Source: Chitinophagaceae bacterium (lineage in GTDB: Bacteria > Bacteroidota > Bacteroidia > Chitinophagales > Chitinophagaceae). Taken from it: 47,264 bases of DNA. Position numbers and translations under genes: made by a program. The notes beneath the pieces are model-generated. The model saw nothing but the letters and a program-made list of their open reading frames with translations. It made no database searches and was not told the DNA's origin. Shown here piece by piece: positions 42,940 through 47,264 of this stretch. The stretch covers positions 1-47,264 of the forward strand of contig JAMLHK010000020.1 in the NCBI GenBank assembly GCA_023957155.1, in the 5' to 3' direction. Every line of letters begins with the position of its first letter. Position 1 is the first letter of the stretch.

Positions 42940-45717
42940 TTAAAAAGGAATAAGGGGACTGATCTTTTTAAAGTTAATATTTTGTATGTCTATGCTGAAT
43001 GCTATGCGTTGCCAGAAATGATTGGTTGATCTGAAGTAATCACGATATACTTTACTATACATCAGCGGCATATATACATTGACAATGCCTTTACATAAAG
43101 ATAGCTGTAATCCTGCATCGTATAATATTTTCGGTTGTGCTGTGCCGCTTACCCATCCTTCGTTATAGGTTCCCAGGTCCAAAAAAACTTTTACAGGGAT
43201 GTGGTGATGAATTGTGGAAGTAAAATTAAGCGCCATCAGCCAGTCATCCGTTTTACCCACTTTATTGTTCAGCAGATCGGTTCGTACTTTAAAGCCACCG
43301 TCCCTCATCATTACCTGTTGCGACAGCAACCCGTCATATTCGTTTCGTCCTGCGAAATAATTATCATAGGTATAATCTTCCTCACCTTTGGGGGTACTCA
43401 TATTAAGGTGGTAGGCTTCGGTGTTAAGCGACTTCCCGGGTGTGTTGCCGCCGGTATAAAAAAACTTTCCTGCAAACCAGCGGGCATCCAATCCGCCACC
43501 TTTGGGATAGTTAAAAAAATAATTCCCCGTATACGCTATTCTTCCGAAGTCATTGGAAAGATCAAATTGTAATGTATAGCGGTAAGGATACAATACCCGG
43601 CTGTTTTCCGTTACAAAGCGCAGCTGGCTGATGGTGCGGGTGCTGGTATGAACGGAATACGAAGGAGGGTTCCAGGAAAACCGCAAAGCATCTGTTTGGA
43701 TAACATGTATTTTTAACTGCGCATAGCGGCTAAGATGACTACGCAAATCGCTGTTCCTGAAAGTAAAACGGATCTGCGGACTGAGCTTACCGTAGCGCAA
43801 ATACGTAGTGTGATCTTCTTCATCCGTATATTGATTTTCGGAAAACCGGGCAATACTTAAGCCGGCTTCTATATGATCAAAAATATTTTCCGGGTACCAG
43901 GTATAGGTTGCCCGCCCGATGCCGTTAAGCTTCCGGCTGCCGAATGCATATAGGGGTACTGCAATAAAACGAAAACGGGTAAAGGGAAGGCTGTAATTGT
44001 GAACAGCTACGCCTGCCATTAGCTTGTCATAGTTATTAAAGCCCGGCACAGGCGCTACGCCCACGTAATGATATTTGTTTTCGTCATCTGCTTTCCCCAT
44101 CCATGTAAGCTTTATTTTCTTTGTAGAGGTAGTTAACCGGCTACCCCCGGTATGGAGTAAATTGAAAATACTATCCAGGTTCTTTCCGCTTATTAGTTCT
44201 GCTTCGTATTTAAGGTCTTCGGGATACGGATGCCGGTATTGCCATGTATTGTAATAGGCGGTCATACAGGAATCAAACGCTGCTTTCCCCAGCTGAGATT
44301 CGAGTATTTGCATCCATTGGGCTGCTTTATAGTGAGCGGATAAAAAATAGTTGGCCCGGGAAAATGCAGGCGCCGGCAGATCCACCGGTTGGTCTTTTTT
44401 TACTTTAGCCACCGATTCAAATGCTATTTTTTCAAATGAGTCTGCGGGATGTGCGCCCGGGGTAGCTTTTCTTTCCCCGGCAGGATACCTGTTTTCGTAA
44501 AAAGTATGCATCCCTTCGATCATCCACGGATGTGCTCTGCCATTGGGCGAGAGGGTGCGGTAAAACCAGTTCCGACCGATGCCCTGTACAACAGCCTGTT
44601 CCTTTAATTCTCCTTTTTTCTGAACGGGAACTGCTGTTAGTGCCGGGTAGGTACCTTCCGTTCCGCGGGGAACGGCAACCATATTTAGGACAGAAAAAGG
44701 GTATTCTCCTATAGCTGCGGTATAATAGGTAACTGCGTTTTTAGTATATGCTATACCGTTAGTCCATTGTTTTTGGGCTGCCGGGGTATAAAAAGCTGAC
44801 ACGTCAATAATTTTCCCGGATGGCAGCATACAGGTGTCCTGTTGTACGATAAATCTTTTGTCGGCAAACCAGGCAAAGTCATCGCCATGCTGCAGGGTAT
44901 AGTGCAGTGTTTTAGTGGCAGAAGCAGAAGGAGGAAAAACCTCGCGGATGATTTTATAGGAGCCTCCCTTCATTTTCTTCCTGTGCCGGGTTGCTTTCCA
45001 TGTATACGCCGAACGTGTTTTCAGCCATTCTTTCTCCGCTTCATTTTGTAATTCACCTGTTGCCGCAACTACGTAATTTTTGGGAAGGGTGATGGAAACA
45101 TCAAAGCTTCCCGGCTCGCTGTAAAGCGGTCCCTGCTGCAGGTAGGGCATCGGGTGCCATCCTTTGCCGTCATATACCGCCGGCTTGGGATACCATTGTG
45201 CCACCTGGTAGGATTGCCCGTCATGCCCGGTTGCAGAAAACGGATCGGGGAGCTGTACATGAAAAGGGGTAGTGATCGTTATTCGTTCACCGGGTAAAAG
45301 CGGGTCGGGTAGCACCAGGGCGATGATATCGGGGTGTTCCGGGTGCGCTGATGTATTCGCGTGCATATCATTTACCCTGAAGTCAAGCCGGTTGATATAG
45401 CCCTTTTGTTCGGGGGATGAAAAATAAAACCGGGTATCCCCGTTTTGGAGCATTTGCTCACTAAATGCGGTCCGGTCATTCTTAAATGCGTTCGGCCATA
45501 GATGAAACCAGATATAAGGTAATGTATCGGGTGAATGATTGCGGTAAAGGATCCGGATAAAACCGTCCAGCGTATGCCGGGTGTCATCCAACGATACCCG
45601 GATGGAGTAATCCACCTGCTGCTGCCAGTAGGGTTGCTGCGCTGAAGCGGAAGCGATGCAACTATGGATCAAAATGAACAGCAGGTACTTTTTCACGAAT
45701 GCGCCCGGTTTTTTCAA
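42940..45717 (-). CDS. M1 peptidase-like protein with destroyed zinc motif (pseudoenzyme)
   Basis: This 925-residue exported protein starts MKKPGAFVKKYLLFILIHSC with a signal peptide ending near ASAQ. Residues about 30-220 look like the M1 N-terminal beta-saddle (DTRHTLDGFIRILYRNHSPD) and about 250-470 like the catalytic domain. In active relatives the motif is HEIGHNWFYG; here it reads QGIGRNWFYR (378-387), replacing both histidines and the glutamate. The distal ligand glutamate in WMIEGMHTFYE (E401) is kept at the right 18-residue spacing. The substrate-binding MEYP-type segment is EGTYPALT, also altered. The C-terminal third (GNYFFNYPKGGGLDARWFAG) is beta-rich. Reading frame is intact, so a non-catalytic role is likely. 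Confidence 0.85.
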   Translation of the reverse strand: MKKPGAFVKKYLLFILIHSCIASASAQQPYWQQQVDYSIRVSLDDTRHTLDGFIRILYRNHSPDTLPYIWFHLWPNAFKNDRTAFSEQMLQNGDTRFYFSSPEQKGYINRLDFRVNDMHANTSAHPEHPDIIALVLPDPLLPGERITITTPFHVQLPDPFSATGHDGQSYQVAQWYPKPAVYDGKGWHPMPYLQQGPLYSEPGSFDVSITLPKNYVVAATGELQNEAEKEWLKTRSAYTWKATRHRKKMKGGSYKIIREVFPPSASATKTLHYTLQHGDDFAWFADKRFIVQQDTCMLPSGKIIDVSAFYTPAAQKQWTNGIAYTKNAVTYYTAAIGEYPFSVLNMVAVPRGTEGTYPALTAVPVQKKGELKEQAVVQGIGRNWFYRTLSPNGRAHPWMIEGMHTFYENRYPAGERKATPGAHPADSFEKIAFESVAKVKKDQPVDLPAPAFSRANYFLSAHYKAAQWMQILESQLGKAAFDSCMTAYYNTWQYRHPYPEDLKYEAELISGKNLDSIFNLLHTGGSRLTTSTKKIKLTWMGKADDENKYHYVGVAPVPGFNNYDKLMAGVAVHNYSLPFTRFRFIAVPLYAFGSRKLNGIGRATYTWYPENIFDHIEAGLSIARFSENQYTDEEDHTTYLRYGKLSPQIRFTFRNSDLRSHLSRYAQLKIHVIQTDALRFSWNPPSYSVHTSTRTISQLRFVTENSRVLYPYRYTLQFDLSNDFGRIAYTGNYFFNYPKGGGLDARWFAGKFFYTGGNTPGKSLNTEAYHLNMSTPKGEEDYTYDNYFAGRNEYDGLLSQQVMMRDGGFKVRTDLLNNKVGKTDDWLMALNFTSTIHHHIPVKVFLDLGTYNEGWVSGTAQPKILYDAGLQLSLCKGIVNVYMPLMYSKVYRDYFRSTNHFWQRIAFSIDIQNINFKKISPLIPF

Positions 45718-45753
45718 AAATAACGGAAATCGGTATAATTTAGTTCAGGCGCA

Positions 45754-47172
45754 CTACTGTCCTTTCCCTTTTAAAATAATACGCAGGGTATACATGAGGA
45801 TCTTAAAATTAAGCGCAAGAGATATATTTTCGATATATACCAGGTCATACTGCATTCGTTCTATCATTTCTTCTACATTTTCAGCGTACCCGAATTTAAC
45901 CATACCCCAGCTGGTAATACCGGGTTTTACTTTCAGCAGGTATTTAAAATAAGGTGTTTTAGCATTGATCTGCTCAATATAGTATTGCCTTTCGGGACGC
46001 GGCCCCACTAAGCTCATTTCTCCTTTCAAAACATTCCAAAACTGGGGCAGCTCGTCAATACGCCATTTACGCATGGTTTTACCCCATTCTGTAATGCGGG
46101 GATCGCCGTGCGATGACAATGCCGGGCCGTTCTTTTCCGCATCGGTATACATAGAGCGGAACTTGTACATGATAAAAGGGCGGCCTTTATAGCCCACGCG
46201 CTTTTGCGTGAAGATTACGGGTCCCGGGGAACTGAGCTTTACCCTTATTGCCGTATACAGCATAAGCGGAAAGAATACCACAATAGCCATTGCGGAAATC
46301 AATACATCGGTCAGCCGGATGAGGTTCAGTTGCCAGTCGGGCATCAGTCCTGTCCTGATTTCAATGAGCGGGGCATCCAGCACGTTCCGGGTGTGAACCG
46401 AGCCGGCAAGTATATCCAAGTTGCTCGGCGCTATCCTGATCTCTATATCTTTTTCACTGATGCGGTTAATGATAGACGTTATTTCCCCGGGCAGCGCATT
46501 TTCTATGGCGATGATGACCTGGTCGGGTTGTTCAGATTCCAGTATTTCTTCCAGGGTATCTATATTGCCCAATAGTGGAAGCTGGTCATCCAGGCTGTGG
46601 TGCAGGCTATGCATATTTACAAAACCGCTGAACTTATAGCCCAGGCGGTTCTGGTTTTTTTTGATTTCTTTAAACAGCGACAGGGCGGTGGGATTATTGC
46701 CGATGATGATGCTGTTAAACCACACCTGCCCGTTAAGCAGTTGCTTTTTGGTAATGTTAAGCCATATCATACGACCTATCCAGATCAACGTGAAGTGCAG
46801 CAGGAACAGGGAAAGAAAGGCTTTGTAATAGTAGGGATAGTTAGCCTCCTTATCATCAAGCACAAGCAGGAAAAAAAGCACGAGGCAGCCTGCCAGTGTG
46901 CCGAAGAAGGTTATGGTAAATTCCTGGAGATAGGATCTGGTATATAACGACTGGTGATAGCTGCCGAGCAATAAAAAAAGGATCAGCCATCCGCAGGGAA
47001 TAAAGAAAATGCTCAATTGTAACCGGGTATTGTATAAAAGCTCTGCGGTAATGTTAAGCTCGAAGCCGGTTAAATGTTTCCGGATAAAAAACGCGATCGT
47101 CCACGCCACCGCCACAGCAATATAATCGCTCAGAACGAACCAGGAAGTCTTTATTGTATGCCGGTCTCTCAT
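45754..47172 (-). CDS. Undecaprenyl-phosphate sugar phosphotransferase (WcaJ-like)
   Basis: This 472-residue integral membrane enzyme moves a sugar-1-phosphate from a nucleotide sugar onto undecaprenyl phosphate to start exopolysaccharide or capsule assembly. Membrane helices occur at about 10-28, 45-67, 80-104 and 110-130, followed by a soluble CoA_binding_3-like fold (SIIIGNNPTALSLFKEIKKN). A re-entrant helix (about 283-303) leads to the bacterial sugar-transferase domain: QKRVGYKGRPFIMYKFRSMY, RITEWGKTMRKWRIDELPQF and NVLKGEMSLVGPRPERQYY. The conserved acidic/basic catalytic segment is intact. It heads the envelope-biosynthesis block on the minus strand. Confidence 0.94.
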   Translation of the reverse strand: MRDRHTIKTSWFVLSDYIAVAVAWTIAFFIRKHLTGFELNITAELLYNTRLQLSIFFIPCGWLILFLLLGSYHQSLYTRSYLQEFTITFFGTLAGCLVLFFLLVLDDKEANYPYYYKAFLSLFLLHFTLIWIGRMIWLNITKKQLLNGQVWFNSIIIGNNPTALSLFKEIKKNQNRLGYKFSGFVNMHSLHHSLDDQLPLLGNIDTLEEILESEQPDQVIIAIENALPGEITSIINRISEKDIEIRIAPSNLDILAGSVHTRNVLDAPLIEIRTGLMPDWQLNLIRLTDVLISAMAIVVFFPLMLYTAIRVKLSSPGPVIFTQKRVGYKGRPFIMYKFRSMYTDAEKNGPALSSHGDPRITEWGKTMRKWRIDELPQFWNVLKGEMSLVGPRPERQYYIEQINAKTPYFKYLLKVKPGITSWGMVKFGYAENVEEMIERMQYDLVYIENISLALNFKILMYTLRIILKGKGQ

Positions 47173-47193
47173 GGGGGAAGGTGATCCTGTTTC

Positions 47194-47264
47194 TTATTTT
47201 ACGGGGTAATTAGCCGATTGTATTTTTTGTAATATCTGGTGGGCTACATCCATGGCGATTAGCC
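47194..47264 (-). CDS. 3' end of a gene running off the window (partial)
   Basis: On the minus strand a frame enters from the window edge and reads LIAMDVAHQILQKIQSANYP then VK and a TAA stop at 47194-47196. The composition is protein-like, helical and not repetitive, and it ends 21 bases before the sugar phosphotransferase start, as a co-transcribed neighbour would. Only 23 residues are visible, so no function can be assigned; a glycan-assembly gene is expected from context. Confidence 0.5.
   Translation of the reverse strand, partial: LIAMDVAHQILQKIQSANYPVK

Overview
The window reads as chromosomal DNA from a Bacteroidota bacterium, most likely a Chitinophagaceae-type soil or water heterotroph (inference). 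The evidence is a SusC/SusD pair with an STN-bearing SusC, a FecR/ECF-sigma switch, many secreted hydrolases and sulfatases, several TAnnTTTG-type -7 promoter boxes and few Shine-Dalgarno sites. No rRNA, tRNA or CRISPR array was seen by eye.

Region 1 (1-9806, + strand) is a run of exported proteins: a 5'-truncated PVC-type dehydrogenase/HEAT/cytochrome c protein, a ceramidase-fold hydrolase lacking the ceramidase nucleophile, a six-hairpin glycosidase-like protein, and a Tat-exported TIM-barrel-like protein, with two very short ORFs between them. It looks like a catabolic locus without its own SusCD.

Region 2 (9807-20374) holds an orphan D12-class DNA adenine methylase, an esterase, a META lipoprotein, an M28 peptidase, a LytS/LytTR two-component pair, dxs (MEP isoprenoid pathway) and an S9A prolyl oligopeptidase lipoprotein. 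Its intergenic spaces carry two families of GC-rich hairpin repeats.

Region 3 (20474-37531, - strand) is a polysaccharide utilization locus. In transcription order it has ECF sigma, FecR anti-sigma, SusC (with STN signalling domain), SusD, two different alpha/beta-hydrolase esterases, two FGly sulfatases, an exported beta-rich unknown and a GH78 alpha-L-rhamnosidase. The enzymes fit a sulfated, acylated, rhamnose-containing glycan, but no lyase or glucuronidase is present to name the polymer.

Region 4 (37588-38617), directly upstream of the sigma gene, is the most unusual part. A REP-associated-tyrosine-transposase-like gene is bracketed by inverted three-hairpin modules whose stems differ in sequence but keep pairing. 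The whole cassette splits another palindromic repeat at its hairpin apex.

Region 5 (38618-47264) has gdhA, a small unknown, ispD (second MEP gene), a GNAT/FemAB-like acyltransferase, an M1-peptidase-like protein whose zinc motif is destroyed, an undecaprenyl-phosphate sugar phosphotransferase, and the 3' tail of another gene running off the end.
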